A DNA stretch of 64,000 bases from Aureimonas jatrophae (lineage in GTDB: Bacteria > Pseudomonadota > Alphaproteobacteria > Rhizobiales > Rhizobiaceae). The notes beneath the pieces are model-generated. The model was not told where the DNA came from, made no database searches, and was given only the letters and a program-made list of their open reading frames with translations. A program made the position numbers and the translations under genes. Shown piece by piece: positions 26,942-36,120 of the stretch (position 1 is the first letter of the stretch; every line of letters starts with the position of its first letter). The stretch spans positions 1 to 64,000 of the forward strand of contig NZ_FNIT01000012.1 in assembly GCF_900104035.1 (NCBI RefSeq), written 5' to 3'.

Positions 26942-27688
26942 TCAGGCGTGGATCGTGATCGGCAGGTCGTAGCGATCGCGCTCCGGCGGGTCGGGAAAGC
27001 GGCGGATCCGCCCCGCCTGCGCCCGCCGCGCGGCCAGAAGCAGGGCGCAGGCGTCGAGCCGGTCGTCCTCGGCCGCCCCGCACGGCCGCGGGGCCGCGGC
27101 GAGCCCGGCCGGCAGGCCGTGGGCGAGAAGGATCGCCCGGCGCTCCGCGGCCCCCTCGCGCACGGTCTTCGGATAGCGGCAGGGCGCCCCCGCGAGCCCG
27201 GTCAGGACCAGTTCGGGGTGACTTTCCAGAACCCGCTCCGCCAGCGTCGGATCGGCCCGGAGCAGATCGTCAATCTCCAGGATCTTGCCGAACAGGCCGA
27301 AGCCCTGGATCGACACGGCGCTCGGCGGCGCCGAACGCAGACGCGCCAGACGGCAGCTCTCGCGATAGGCCGCGAGCCGCGTCGCGCGGTCGCGAAACGG
27401 ACCCCGACCCGCTTCCACGGCCTCGCGCGCGGGGATCGAGAACACCGAGCCGCGCCGCGCGCCCAGATGCGGCCGGGCCGCCTGTTCGGCGGCGCGGCCC
27501 GGCCCCCGGATCTGATCCGGCAGGCCGATCGGCATGTCGACGAGGACGAGGGCATCCGGGGGAACCGTCTGGAGAAGCGCGGCGAAGCCGGCAAAGAGCC
27601 GGAGTCCGCACGCGCCGTCCGGCCATTCGATCGCGGCGATCCAGCCGCCCCGGCAGCCGTCGACGCCGGCCAGCGCCCGCTGGCTCAG
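26942..27688 (-). CDS. DUF429-family protein (predicted RNase H-like fold), apparently with a CTG start
   Basis: This 248-residue protein begins with the DUF429 signature AGVDGCRGGWI close to its N-terminus. It carries DMPIGLPD near residue 55 and a late DDRLDACALLLAARRA, which hold the conserved acidic residues. DUF429 proteins are predicted RNase H-fold nucleases of unknown role. No ATG, GTG or TTG occurs in frame between the pdxY overlap and the conserved start region. The best candidate is CTG at 27688, overlapping the pdxY stop as CTGA, or CTG at 27673. A sequence error is an alternative. Confidence 0.7.
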   Translation of the reverse strand: MSQRALAGVDGCRGGWIAAIEWPDGACGLRLFAGFAALLQTVPPDALVLVDMPIGLPDQIRGPGRAAEQAARPHLGARRGSVFSIPAREAVEAGRGPFRDRATRLAAYRESCRLARLRSAPPSAVSIQGFGLFGKILEIDDLLRADPTLAERVLESHPELVLTGLAGAPCRYPKTVREGAAERRAILLAHGLPAGLAAAPRPCGAAEDDRLDACALLLAARRAQAGRIRRFPDPPERDRYDLPITIHA

Positions 27689-28611
27689 GCGCGCAAGCCC
27701 CCGCCCGCCGGCGCCAGACGGCGCATCTGCACCATGGCGAGCGGCGAGCGCAGAACGTCGGCGTCGGTCTCGAGCGTCAGTTCGTCGGCGCCCCGCTTGG
27801 TGGTGCGCGCCAAGATCTCGAACACCGCCGCCGTGGTGGACTGCAGCGCCTTTTCCGACGAGGCGCCCGCCAGGATCCGCGCCAGAAACACGGCGCCCGT
27901 CAGGTCGCCCAGACCGTGCGGCACGCGCTCGATGCGCCGGTGCTCGGCCAGAAGCGTCGTTTCGCCCTCCACGAGGAGATTGCCGATGCCACCGCGCAGG
28001 AGCGGAAATGCCGAGGTCACCACGACCCGCGCGGGGCCGAGAGCGCTGGCCGCCTCCACGAGGTGACGGTTGTCGGAGAATTCGAGGCCCGTCAGGAGTT
28101 CCAACTCGAACCGGTTGGGCGTCGCCATGTCGGCGCGCCGGATCAGCTCGTCGCGGATCGCGTGAAGCGTCGCCTCCGGCTGGTAGAGGCGCGCCGCCCC
28201 CTCGCCGCCCGCCGCCCCGTCGCCCACCACCGGATCGCACAGGAACACGGCGGCCGGGTTGCGCCGCTTCACGGCGTCCACGAGGCGCGCGGCATGGGCG
28301 ACCTGCGAGGGCGCCCCGAAGTAGCCCGTGATCACCGCGCCGACCTCGCCGAGCCAGGGGGCCTCGCACAGGTCCGAAACGAAGCCGGCAAAGCCGGCTT
28401 CGTCGGGCACGAGCCGCGTCGAGGGACCGTGGCCGGGGTGCCAGGGCAGGGTGACGGTGGGCACGCTCCAGACGGGATGGCCGAGCGACTCCAGTGCGAA
28501 CACCACAGCGCGGTTGCCCACCGTGCCGCGCGCCACATGCGAGGAGATCGAGATCACAGCGGGCTTGTCGCCGGCGTGCGGCGGCGCGGAAGGGGGAACG
28601 GCCGACAGCAT
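27685..28611 (-). CDS. pdxY: Pyridoxal kinase
   Basis: This 308-residue ribokinase-fold enzyme phosphorylates pyridoxal for the B6 salvage pathway. Family motifs are SISSHVARGTVGNRA near residue 21, TGYFGAPSQ near 94, DPVVGDGAAGG near 125, the NRFELELLTG block near 163 and the anion-hole HGLGDLTGAVF near 233. In the last, an Asp occupies the catalytic base position. It is about 20 residues longer at the N-terminus than usual. It overlaps the DUF429 gene. Confidence 0.9.
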   Translation of the reverse strand: MLSAVPPSAPPHAGDKPAVISISSHVARGTVGNRAVVFALESLGHPVWSVPTVTLPWHPGHGPSTRLVPDEAGFAGFVSDLCEAPWLGEVGAVITGYFGAPSQVAHAARLVDAVKRRNPAAVFLCDPVVGDGAAGGEGAARLYQPEATLHAIRDELIRRADMATPNRFELELLTGLEFSDNRHLVEAASALGPARVVVTSAFPLLRGGIGNLLVEGETTLLAEHRRIERVPHGLGDLTGAVFLARILAGASSEKALQSTTAAVFEILARTTKRGADELTLETDADVLRSPLAMVQMRRLAPAGGGLRA

Positions 28612-28614
28612 GGA

Positions 28615-28887
28615 TCAGCTCAGTTGCATGGCGAGAAGGGCCGCGAGCACCACGAAGGCGAGAAGGCCACCGAGGCGTCCGACGCGCCGGCCCCACACCT
28701 CGGCGCGGTCGCCCGGGTCGGCATCCCCACCGCTGAAGTGGCGCCAGACGCCCCCGGTCATCGCGTGCGCCGTCACACCGGTCTGCGGGTCGGTTTCCTG
28801 CCCGACGCGGCGCAGGATCGCCTCCGCCTCGCGCCGGCGGTCGGCGTCCGGGTCGGGGCGGGCGGGAGGGCGATGGGACGTCGTCAT
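28615..28887 (-). CDS. Small C-terminally anchored membrane protein
   Basis: This 90-residue protein has a hydrophilic, Arg/Asp-rich N-terminal two thirds (DADRRREAEAILRRVGQE) and one C-terminal hydrophobic helix (LGGLLAFVVLAALLAMQL). A tail-anchored topology is therefore likely. The function is unknown. The ATG at 28887 is the first that excludes the antisense region of the glutamate dehydrogenase leader. It lies three bases before pdxY starts and probably shares its transcript. Confidence 0.6.
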   Translation of the reverse strand: MTTSHRPPARPDPDADRRREAEAILRRVGQETDPQTGVTAHAMTGGVWRHFSGGDADPGDRAEVWGRRVGRLGGLLAFVVLAALLAMQLS

Positions 28888-29055
28888 CGGTGCGAACCCT
28901 GCGCCAAAAGCGGCCTGAAGGCAACGGCGCGCCGGCCGTGCGCGAGCGGCAAAAAGGGGGTTGCGGCCCCGCTCGTCCCGTGGACATGACAGCGCTCGGT
29001 GCCAGTTGGGAGCGGGCGCCGCAAGACGACCTCGAGACCGGCGGGAGAACGGGCG

Positions 29056-32000
29056 ATGATCGAAGACGGGTTCAAGGCAGCGATCCTCACGCGGGTCCGC
29101 GAGCATCTGGCCGGCTCGCAGGAGGCCGCGGAACTCGTGCCGCTGCTTCTCGCCCGCCCCCCGGCCGAAGATCTTCAGGCGCTCGCCATCGGCACGCTGG
29201 CGCGGGCCTGCGAGACCGCGGCGCGTCTTCTGGCCGACCAGCGCCCCGGCACCTCGCCCGTGGACGTCCGGCGCCTCGACGACGAGCGGCTCGGCGAGCT
29301 GGCGCTGATCACGATCGTCCACGACGACATGAGCTTCCTGTTCGATTCCACGATCGCCGAGATCGCGGATCGCGCGCCCGCCATCCACGCCATCAGCCAT
29401 CCGATTCTGCGCGTGGAGCGCGACGAGACCGGACGGATCCGCCGGTTCGAGGCCGCCGGACCGAAGGGAGCGGGAGGCGGCGAAAGCGAGCGTCTGTCGC
29501 TGATCCAGGCCGTGATCACCGCCCTGCCCGACCCCGCCGCCGACGCGCGGCTCGCGGAGGCGATCGAGCGCATCCTGCGCGAGGTGACGCTCGCCAACCG
29601 CGATTTCGCGGCGATGCGCGCCGAAACCAACCGGCTCGCCGAGGCGCTGCTCGAGGAGGGCGCGCGCGAGGGCGACGGGGACCTGCGCGCCGAAAAGGCG
29701 GAAGGGGCCGAGCTCCTGCGCTGGCTCGCCGAGGACAACTTCATCTTCCTCGGGCTGCGCCGCTTCACCTATCACGAGGATGGCGAGGCGCTCCGGCGCG
29801 TCGAGGGCTCCGAGCTCGGCATCCTGCGCGATCCGGCCGTGCGCGTCCTGCGCCGCGACGACGACGGCGAGACGCCCGACGCCATCCGCCGCTTCCTTCT
29901 CGAGCCCGCCCCGCTCATCGTCGCCAAGGCCAACAGCCGCTCGCGCGTCCACCGCCGCGTCTACATGGACTATGTCGGCGTGAAGCACCGCGACGAGGCG
30001 GGGCGGCTGGTGGGCGAGACGCGCATCGTCGGCCTCTTCACCTCCTCGGCCTACACGCGCCCGCTCGGCACCATCCCGTATCTGCGGCGCAAGGCGGAGG
30101 CCGTGCGCGAGCGCTTCGGCTTTCCGCCCCGCTCGCACGCCGACAAGGCGCTGACGGTCGCGCTCGAGACCTACTCGCGCGACGAGATGTTCCAGATCGA
30201 CGTCGATCTCCTGGAGCGCTACGCCGGCATCGTGGTGGAACTCGGCGAGCGGCCGCGCGTGCGCGTCCTGCCGCGCGTCGACCGGTTCGACCGCTTCGTC
30301 TCGGTGCTCGTCTTCGTGCCGCGCGAGAGCTACGACGCGCGCCTGCGCGACGAGATCGGCCGGCTGCTCGCCGAGCGCTACGAGGGCCACGTCTCGGCCT
30401 ATTATCCCGCCTTCCCGGAAGGCTCGCTCGCCACGATCCACTTCATCATCGGGCGCAGCGGCGGCGCGACGCCCCAGCCCGACGTCGCCGCGATCGAGGC
30501 CGAGGTCGCCCGCATCGCCCGCGACTGGGGCCAGGCCTTCGAGGCCGCGATCGGCGGCACGGGCTCGCACGCCGAGATGCTCGCCATGGGCGCGGGCTTC
30601 CCGACGAGCTACCAGGAGGCCGTGGAGCCGGAAGAGGCGGTGGCCGACGGCTGGCGCGCGCTGGCGCTCGACACCGCGCGACCGATCCATGTCGACTTCT
30701 ACCGCCGCGAGGACGATGCGGCCGGCACGCTGCGCCTCAAGGTCCTGAATCTCGGCGAAGCCCTGCCGCTCTCTCGGCGCGTGCCGATCCTGGAGAACAT
30801 GGGCCTGTCGGCGGTCGCCGAGCGCACCTTCCGGCTGCGCCGGCCGGACGGCATGGCGGTCTTCCTGCACGACATGACGCTCCGGCGCGCCGACGGCGGG
30901 CACCTGAGCGACGAGGGCGCGGCGCTGGAGGCGCTGTTCTCGGCGGTCACCGACGGCCGGGTCGAGAACGACCGCTTCAACGCGCTGGTGCTCGGCGCCG
31001 GGCTCGACTGGCGCGAGGCCAACGTCCTGCGCGCCTATGCCCGCCACATGCGCCAGACGGTGGGCGCGGCGAGCGACTTCGCGGCCGAGGTGCTGGAGCG
31101 CCACCCGCAGATCGCGGCCGACCTCTTCGCGCTGTTTCGCGACAGCTTCGATCCGGCGCGCGTGCGCCATGCGGAAACCAGCGAGGACCCGGCGCTGGCC
31201 CGTGCGGCCGAGCGCGGCGTAGCAAGGCCCGCGCAGCGCATCCTCCAGGCGCTCGACACGGTGGCGAGCCTCGAGGAGGACCGCATCCTGCGGCGCTTCC
31301 TCGCCGAGATCCTGGCCACGCTGCGCACCAACTACTTCACGGTGCCCCTCGTCTCGGCCGCCACCGGCTCCACACCCCAGGCGGTCGAGCCGGCGCTCAG
31401 CTTCAAGTTCGACCCCCATCGGATCGAGGGCCTGCCGGCGCCCGTTCCCTATCGCGAGATCTTCGTGTTCGACGCGCGCGTCGAGGGCGTTCACCTGCGC
31501 TTCGGGCCGGTGGCGCGCGGCGGCCTGCGCTGGTCGGACCGCTCGCAGGACTACCGCACGGAAGTCCTAGGCCTCGTGAAGGCCCAGCAGGTCAAGAACG
31601 CGGTGATCGTGCCGGTCGGCTCCAAGGGCGGCTTCTTCCCCAAGCGCCTGCCCGATCCGGCGGCCGGTCGCGAGAGCTGGTTCGAGGCGGGCCGCTCGGC
31701 CTATGTCGTCTTTATCGCTTCGCTTCTGTCGCTCACCGACAACGTGGATGCGGAAGGCCGCACCGTCACGCCCGACGGGCTCGTGCGCTTCGACGCCGAG
31801 GATCCCTACTTCGTGGTGGCCGCCGACAAGGGCACGGCGACCTTCTCCGACACCGCCAACGCGGTGGCGCTCGCACGCGGCTTCTGGCTGGGCGATGCCT
31901 TCGCCTCGGGCGGCTCGGCGGGCTACGACCACAAGGCCATGGGCATCACGGCGCGCGGCGCCTGGGAGGCTGTGAAGCGCCACTTCCGCGAGATGGGCCG

Positions 32001-33915
32001 CGACGGCCGCGCGCTCGACATCCAGTCGGAGCCCTTCACCTGTGTGGGCTGCGGCGACATGTCGGGCGACGTCTTCGGCAACGGCATGCTCCTGTCGCGC
32101 CAGACGCGGCTCGTCGCGGCCTTCGACCACCGCGACATCTTCCTCGACCCCGATCCCGATCCGGCCGTGGCGTTCGCCGAGCGCGAGCGCCTGTTCGCGC
32201 TGCCGCGCTCCTCGTGGCGCGACTACGACGCCTCGCGCCTGTCGCGCGGGGGCGCCGTGGTCAGCCGTTCCGAGAAGCGCGTCACGCTGTCGGAGGAGGC
32301 GGCCGCCGCGATCGGCTGGGACAAGCGGACCGGCACGCCCGCCGAGATCATCACCGCGATCCTCCAGGCGCCGGTCGACCTTCTCTGGTTCGGCGGCATC
32401 GGCACCTATGTGCGCGCCTCCACCGAGACCAACGCCGATGTCGGCGACCGCGCCAACGACAGCTTGCGCATCACCGGCCGGCAGATCCGCGCCCGGGTCG
32501 TCGGCGAGGGCGCCAATCTCGGGCTCACCCAGCGCGCCCGCATCGAGGCGGCGCGCGCGGGCGTCCGGCTCAACACGGACGCGATCGACAACTCGGCGGG
32601 CGTCAACACGTCGGACGTCGAGGTCAACATCAAGATCGCGCTGAGCGGCCCGCTGCGCGCCGGCTCGCTGCCGATCGGGGAGCGCGACGGGCTGCTCGCC
32701 GAGATGACGCCGGACGTCGCCAAGCTCGTGCTGCGCAACAATTACGACCAGACGCTCGCCCTGTCGCTGGAAGAGCGGGCGGGCGCCGCGCGCCTGTCGC
32801 TGCAGCAACGCTTCATGCAGGCCCTGGAGGCGCAAGGCGCGCTGGACCGCGAGGTCGAGTTCCTGCCGGGCGACGCGCAGATCGCGGACCTGCGCGCCAA
32901 GGACCGGGGCCTGACGCGGCCCGAGCTCGCGGTGCTCCTCGCCTACGCGAAGATCGACCTCTTCAACCACCTGGCGGCGAGCTCGCTGCCGGACGACCCG
33001 TATCTCGCCGGGCGCCTTTCGGGCTACTTCCCGCCCGCCATGCGCCAGAGCTATGCCGGCGCGATCGCGGCGCACCGGCTGCGGCGCGAGATCGTGGCGA
33101 CCGCGGTCGCCAACGAGTTCGTCAACCGGCTCGGGCCGTCCTACGCCACGACGCTCGCCGACGCGACCGGTCGACCGGCCGAGGACGTGGCGTCGCGCTT
33201 CCTGGCCGCCTTCGACGGCTTCCGCATCGGCGACCTCGTCGCGCGCGTCGACGCGCTCGACGCGGCGCTGCCGGGCGACCGGCAGAACGAGGTCTATGCC
33301 GCGATCTCGGAGTTCCTCCAGGCGGCGACCGCGATCCTCCTGCGCCTGCCGGCCGAGCCGATCGGTGAAGTCGTGCCGCGCCTGCGAGCGCGCGCCGAGG
33401 AGTTGCGCCCCGTTCTGCCGGCTCTCGCGAGCGAGCGGGCCCGCGCCGAGTTCCAGGCGCGCGAGGCGCAGTGGCAGGAGCGCGGGCTGGACGAGGACCT
33501 CGCCAGCGACCTCGCCCTCCTCCCGCTTCTGGCGCTCCTGCCCGACATCGAGCGTGTTTCACGTGAAACCGGCACGTCGATCGAGGACACGGTACAGGCC
33601 TTCTTCGCGGTGACGCAGATGCTGCGCATCGGCCGCCTCGAGGGCGCGATCGCCCAGCTGCGGCCGACCGACTACTACGAGACGCTGGCGCTGGAGCGGG
33701 CCGCGAGCCAGATCCTGCGCGAGCGCCGCCGGCTCGTCGCCAAGGCGCTCCAGGGCGCGAGCGACGCGGACCACGCGGTCGACAGCTTCCAGGCCGAGCA
33801 CGGCGCGACGCTCGCGCGCGCCGCCGAGCGGCTCGGGCAGCTCGCCGGCACCGGCGAAACCAGCGTCGCGCGCCTGACGCTCGCGGCCGGCCTGCTGCAG
33901 GACATCGCACCGTAA
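29056..33915 (+). CDS. gdhZ: NAD-specific glutamate dehydrogenase, large (180 kDa) type
   Basis: This 1619-residue enzyme deaminates glutamate to 2-oxoglutarate with NAD+. The long N-terminal regulatory part of the large GDH class occupies the first ~700 residues. The catalytic part follows, with RGGLRWSDRSQDYRTEVLGL, the KAQQVKNAVIVPVGSKGGF substrate-binding Lys region, and the EGANLGLTQRARIEAA segment near residue 1150. The ATG at 29056 is chosen for its GGGAG ribosome-binding site. A perfect parS site lies inside the coding sequence at 33555-33570, where it encodes VSRETG. The gene feeds glutamate carbon into the TCA block encoded nearby. Confidence 0.95.
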   Translation: MIEDGFKAAILTRVREHLAGSQEAAELVPLLLARPPAEDLQALAIGTLARACETAARLLADQRPGTSPVDVRRLDDERLGELALITIVHDDMSFLFDSTIAEIADRAPAIHAISHPILRVERDETGRIRRFEAAGPKGAGGGESERLSLIQAVITALPDPAADARLAEAIERILREVTLANRDFAAMRAETNRLAEALLEEGAREGDGDLRAEKAEGAELLRWLAEDNFIFLGLRRFTYHEDGEALRRVEGSELGILRDPAVRVLRRDDDGETPDAIRRFLLEPAPLIVAKANSRSRVHRRVYMDYVGVKHRDEAGRLVGETRIVGLFTSSAYTRPLGTIPYLRRKAEAVRERFGFPPRSHADKALTVALETYSRDEMFQIDVDLLERYAGIVVELGERPRVRVLPRVDRFDRFVSVLVFVPRESYDARLRDEIGRLLAERYEGHVSAYYPAFPEGSLATIHFIIGRSGGATPQPDVAAIEAEVARIARDWGQAFEAAIGGTGSHAEMLAMGAGFPTSYQEAVEPEEAVADGWRALALDTARPIHVDFYRREDDAAGTLRLKVLNLGEALPLSRRVPILENMGLSAVAERTFRLRRPDGMAVFLHDMTLRRADGGHLSDEGAALEALFSAVTDGRVENDRFNALVLGAGLDWREANVLRAYARHMRQTVGAASDFAAEVLERHPQIAADLFALFRDSFDPARVRHAETSEDPALARAAERGVARPAQRILQALDTVASLEEDRILRRFLAEILATLRTNYFTVPLVSAATGSTPQAVEPALSFKFDPHRIEGLPAPVPYREIFVFDARVEGVHLRFGPVARGGLRWSDRSQDYRTEVLGLVKAQQVKNAVIVPVGSKGGFFPKRLPDPAAGRESWFEAGRSAYVVFIASLLSLTDNVDAEGRTVTPDGLVRFDAEDPYFVVAADKGTATFSDTANAVALARGFWLGDAFASGGSAGYDHKAMGITARGAWEAVKRHFREMGRDGRALDIQSEPFTCVGCGDMSGDVFGNGMLLSRQTRLVAAFDHRDIFLDPDPDPAVAFAERERLFALPRSSWRDYDASRLSRGGAVVSRSEKRVTLSEEAAAAIGWDKRTGTPAEIITAILQAPVDLLWFGGIGTYVRASTETNADVGDRANDSLRITGRQIRARVVGEGANLGLTQRARIEAARAGVRLNTDAIDNSAGVNTSDVEVNIKIALSGPLRAGSLPIGERDGLLAEMTPDVAKLVLRNNYDQTLALSLEERAGAARLSLQQRFMQALEAQGALDREVEFLPGDAQIADLRAKDRGLTRPELAVLLAYAKIDLFNHLAASSLPDDPYLAGRLSGYFPPAMRQSYAGAIAAHRLRREIVATAVANEFVNRLGPSYATTLADATGRPAEDVASRFLAAFDGFRIGDLVARVDALDAALPGDRQNEVYAAISEFLQAATAILLRLPAEPIGEVVPRLRARAEELRPVLPALASERARAEFQAREAQWQERGLDEDLASDLALLPLLALLPDIERVSRETGTSIEDTVQAFFAVTQMLRIGRLEGAIAQLRPTDYYETLALERAASQILRERRRLVAKALQGASDADHAVDSFQAEHGATLARAAERLGQLAGTGETSVARLTLAAGLLQDIAP
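33555..33570. promoter_or_regulatory. parS site (ParB binding) inside the glutamate dehydrogenase gene
   Basis: TGTTTCACGTGAAACC matches the site at 12635 in all 16 positions and contains the same 14-bp palindrome. It lies in the sense of gdhZ, about 1500 codons in, where the GTG TTT CAC GTG AAA phase is not used; the coding frame reads it as Val-Ser-Arg-Glu-Thr. Intragenic parS sites are known in several bacteria. Confidence 0.88.
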
Positions 33916-34008
33916 AGGCTGCAAAGGGGTCGGTGCGCGGCCGGATAGGTCAGTATTGTTGACATAATTTCGGCGCTGGGTCAGAGCTGGCCGCCGGAGG
34001 AACCACCC

Positions 34009-35226
34009 ATGGACATGACCGAACTCTTCGCCACCCGCTCGTCGCGCATGCGCGCGTCCGAGATCCGGGAACTCCTGAAGCTTCTCGACCAGCCCGACAT
34101 CGTGAGCTTCGCCGGCGGCATCCCGGACCCCGCGCTGTTTCCGCATGAGGCGTTCCGCGAGGCCTACGGGCGCGTCCTATCGCCGGGCACCTCCAATCAG
34201 GCGCTGCAGTACCAGGTGAGCGAGGGCTACCGGCCGCTGCGCCAATGGCTGGCGGCCGAGATGGGCAAGCTCGGCGTCGCTTGCGACGAGAGCAACATCT
34301 TCATCACCTCCGGCTCGCAGCAGGGACTGGACTATCTCGGCAAGCTCTTCCTGTCGCCCGGCGACACGGCGCTCGTCACCTGGCCGACTTATCTCGGCGC
34401 GCTGCAGGCCTTCAACGCCTACGAGCCGCGCTACGACCGGCTGACGCCGGTCGGCGGCAACACGACGCCCGACGCCTACCGCGCGGCAGCCGCCGTGAAC
34501 GGCGGGCGCGTCAAGTTCACCTATCTCGTGCCGGACTTCGCCAACCCGACCGGCAAGACGCTGGACGAGGCGGCGCGCCTCGGCGTTCTGGATCTTGCCC
34601 GCGACCTCGACTGCGCGGTGATCGAGGACGCGGCCTACCGCGCCCTGCGCTACGAGGGCCGGGACGTGCCTCCGATCCTCGCGCTCGACTGCCAGCGCTC
34701 GGGCGGCATCGAGGCGACGCGCACGATCTATTGCGGCTCCTTCTCGAAGATCCTGGCGCCGGGCCTGCGCGTCGGCTGGATCTGCGCGGCCAAGCCCCTC
34801 GTCGAGAAGCTGGTGCTCGCCAAGCAGGCCTCCGACCTCCACAGCCCCTCGATCAACCAGATGGCGATCCTGGACGTGGCCGAGCGCAGCTACGACACGC
34901 AGGTCGAGCGCCTGAAGACGGCCTACGGCGCGCGACGCGACGCACTGCTGGCGGCGCTGGAGGCGCACATGCCGGCGGGCGTCACTTGGAGCCGGCCGGA
35001 AGGCGGCATGTTCGTCTGGGTGACGCTGCCGGACGGGGTGGACGCCGCCGCGCTTCTGGCGCGCTCGGTGAGCGAGGCCCGCGTCGCCTTCGTGCCCGGC
35101 GGGGCCTTCCATGCCGACGGCTCGGGCACCAACACGATGCGCCTGTCCTTCACGCTGGCCGACGAGCGTGCGGTGCGGGACGGGATCCCTCGCCTCGGCG
35201 CGCTGCTCGAGCGCACGCTGGGCTGA
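34009..35226 (+). CDS. Fold-type I PLP aminotransferase (2-aminoadipate/valine-pyruvate aminotransferase-like)
   Basis: This 405-residue enzyme has the class I/II aminotransferase layout: ISFAGGIPDP-like VSFAGGIPDPALFP near residue 30, QYQVSEGYRPLRQWLA near 65, TSGSQQGLDYLGKLF near 103, YLVPDFANPTGKT near 170, and the PLP Lys in GSFSKILAPGLRVGW near 248. Closest in style to LysN/2-aminoadipate transaminases that lack the GntR domain. The substrate cannot be fixed. The 93-base gap before it contains TATTGTTGACATAAT, an AT-rich imperfect dyad that could be a promoter or operator. Confidence 0.85.
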   Translation: MDMTELFATRSSRMRASEIRELLKLLDQPDIVSFAGGIPDPALFPHEAFREAYGRVLSPGTSNQALQYQVSEGYRPLRQWLAAEMGKLGVACDESNIFITSGSQQGLDYLGKLFLSPGDTALVTWPTYLGALQAFNAYEPRYDRLTPVGGNTTPDAYRAAAAVNGGRVKFTYLVPDFANPTGKTLDEAARLGVLDLARDLDCAVIEDAAYRALRYEGRDVPPILALDCQRSGGIEATRTIYCGSFSKILAPGLRVGWICAAKPLVEKLVLAKQASDLHSPSINQMAILDVAERSYDTQVERLKTAYGARRDALLAALEAHMPAGVTWSRPEGGMFVWVTLPDGVDAAALLARSVSEARVAFVPGGAFHADGSGTNTMRLSFTLADERAVRDGIPRLGALLERTLG

Positions 35227-35253
35227 AACGCAACGCTCCGCTAAAACGAAGAA

Positions 35254-35274
35254 GGGCGGCCGATCCGGCCGCCC
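35254..35274. terminator. Hairpin between the aminotransferase and the 44-residue gene
   Basis: GGGCGGCCG and its complement CGGCCGCCC flank ATC, giving a nine-bp stem with a three-base loop, 28 bases after the aminotransferase stop and nine before the stop of the convergent small gene. It can act on both transcripts. Confidence 0.65.
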
Positions 35275-35282
35275 CTCGATCC

Positions 35283-35417
35283 CTACTTCTTGCCGGCGTC
35301 CTTCTGGGGCGCGGCGAACTTGCCGGGCACGGTCTGCGCGCCCGCATCCACCTTGACCTTCTTGTCGGCCTTCGGCTTGCGGGTTTCCTTGTTCGAACGC
35401 ATCTGGCCCTTGGCCAT
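35283..35417 (-). CDS. Small basic protein, conserved in Rhizobiales
   Basis: This 44-residue protein is very rich in Lys (MAKGQMRSNKETRKPKADKK at the start) and carries no hydrophobic segment. Short proteins with the same MAKGQxRSNKExRKPK beginning occur widely in alphaproteobacterial genomes; their function is unknown and nucleic-acid binding is a guess. The ATG at 35417 has GGGAGA upstream. The larger in-frame start at 35477 adds only low-complexity Arg/Pro sequence and is rejected. Confidence 0.65.
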   Translation of the reverse strand: MAKGQMRSNKETRKPKADKKVKVDAGAQTVPGKFAAPQKDAGKK

Positions 35418-35513
35418 CGGTCTTCTCCCTGGAGATCGTTGCGGGCGCAATCTGCGCCCGCGGCCCGGTTTCGGCAAGCAGGGCCGCTTGGGTCGGCGGC
35501 AGGTGCCCGATCG

Positions 35514-35910
35514 CTACAGCGTCTCGTCGAGGATGCGAGGCTCGCGCCGGTAGCCGAACGGCCCCTCCCCCGTCCAGGATCGGCCATCGGGATAGCGCAG
35601 TTCCAGCCCCGCCAGATCCTTCGCCTCGGCCAGCGCCATGTTGACGCCCATCATCGTGTTGCCGTGGCGCTGCGCGGCGCTCGGCGTCAGAACGAAGTGG
35701 GTCGTCGCGCCGCAGCGCGGGCAGAAACGGATCTCGGCCGCCGGATCCGCCTTATCGGACCGGCTGTAGCCGGAGGTCTCGCCCGCGACCGCGACCTCCG
35801 AGGGATGAAAGTAGCTCCAGCGCGCGCCGGTCTTGCGGCAGAGCGTGCAGTTGCACTCGGCGACGAAGTCCGGGCGCTTGCGCGTCTCGAGGCGGACCGA
35901 GCCGCAAAGG
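35514..35910 (-). pseudogene. GFA-family gene missing its 5' end (cut by the mobile element)
   Basis: Reading leftwards from 35909 the frame gives LCGSVRLE, then ECNCTLCRKTGARWSYFHPSE and IRFCPRCGATTHFVL, the zinc-binding Cys pattern of the GFA (glutathione-dependent formaldehyde-activating enzyme) family, and ends at a TAG at 35514. About 130 codons remain. The family start (normally ten or so residues ending in Cys just before LCGS) is missing, and the first codon across the junction to the foreign DNA in this frame leads at once to a TGA. This places the boundary of the accessory region at 35910/35911. Confidence 0.8.
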
Positions 35911-35950
35911 TGTCGATATCACCATAGTTCCGAACCATGTCGCCCGTAAC
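35911..35950. repeat. Candidate left terminal sequence of the Tn7-like element
   Basis: The first 40 bases start TGTCGATATCACCATAGTTC. ACCA recurs at 35921, 35934, 35949, 35992, 35995 and 36017, which may be parts of TnsB-binding sites, but the spacing is irregular and I cannot define a repeat unit. The stretch 35911-36120 is less GC-rich than the surroundings and has no gene. Confidence 0.45.
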
Positions 35951-36120
35951 CAACTGTGAATGCTTAGGGTTTTGAGACGCGTTCTATATTGACCACCATT
36001 GATCGCGATTCCTAACACCAATAAGCAGAATCGGACGTCTGGGGTCGCCGTTCGGGGCTGAAGCGGTCCAGAGTCTACCAGACGGAGCGGGCGCATCGCG
36101 ACGTGCCCGGATGGTGGATT

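Noticed and set aside
28615-31494. A 959-codon open frame on the minus strand
   Set aside because: Apart from its last 90 codons, which are a real small gene, it is the antisense shadow of the glutamate dehydrogenase gene and shows no family similarity.
28890-33368. A 1492-codon open frame on the plus strand
   Set aside because: It is an out-of-frame shadow of the 1619-residue glutamate dehydrogenase, extremely rich in Arg, Ala and Pro with no domain.
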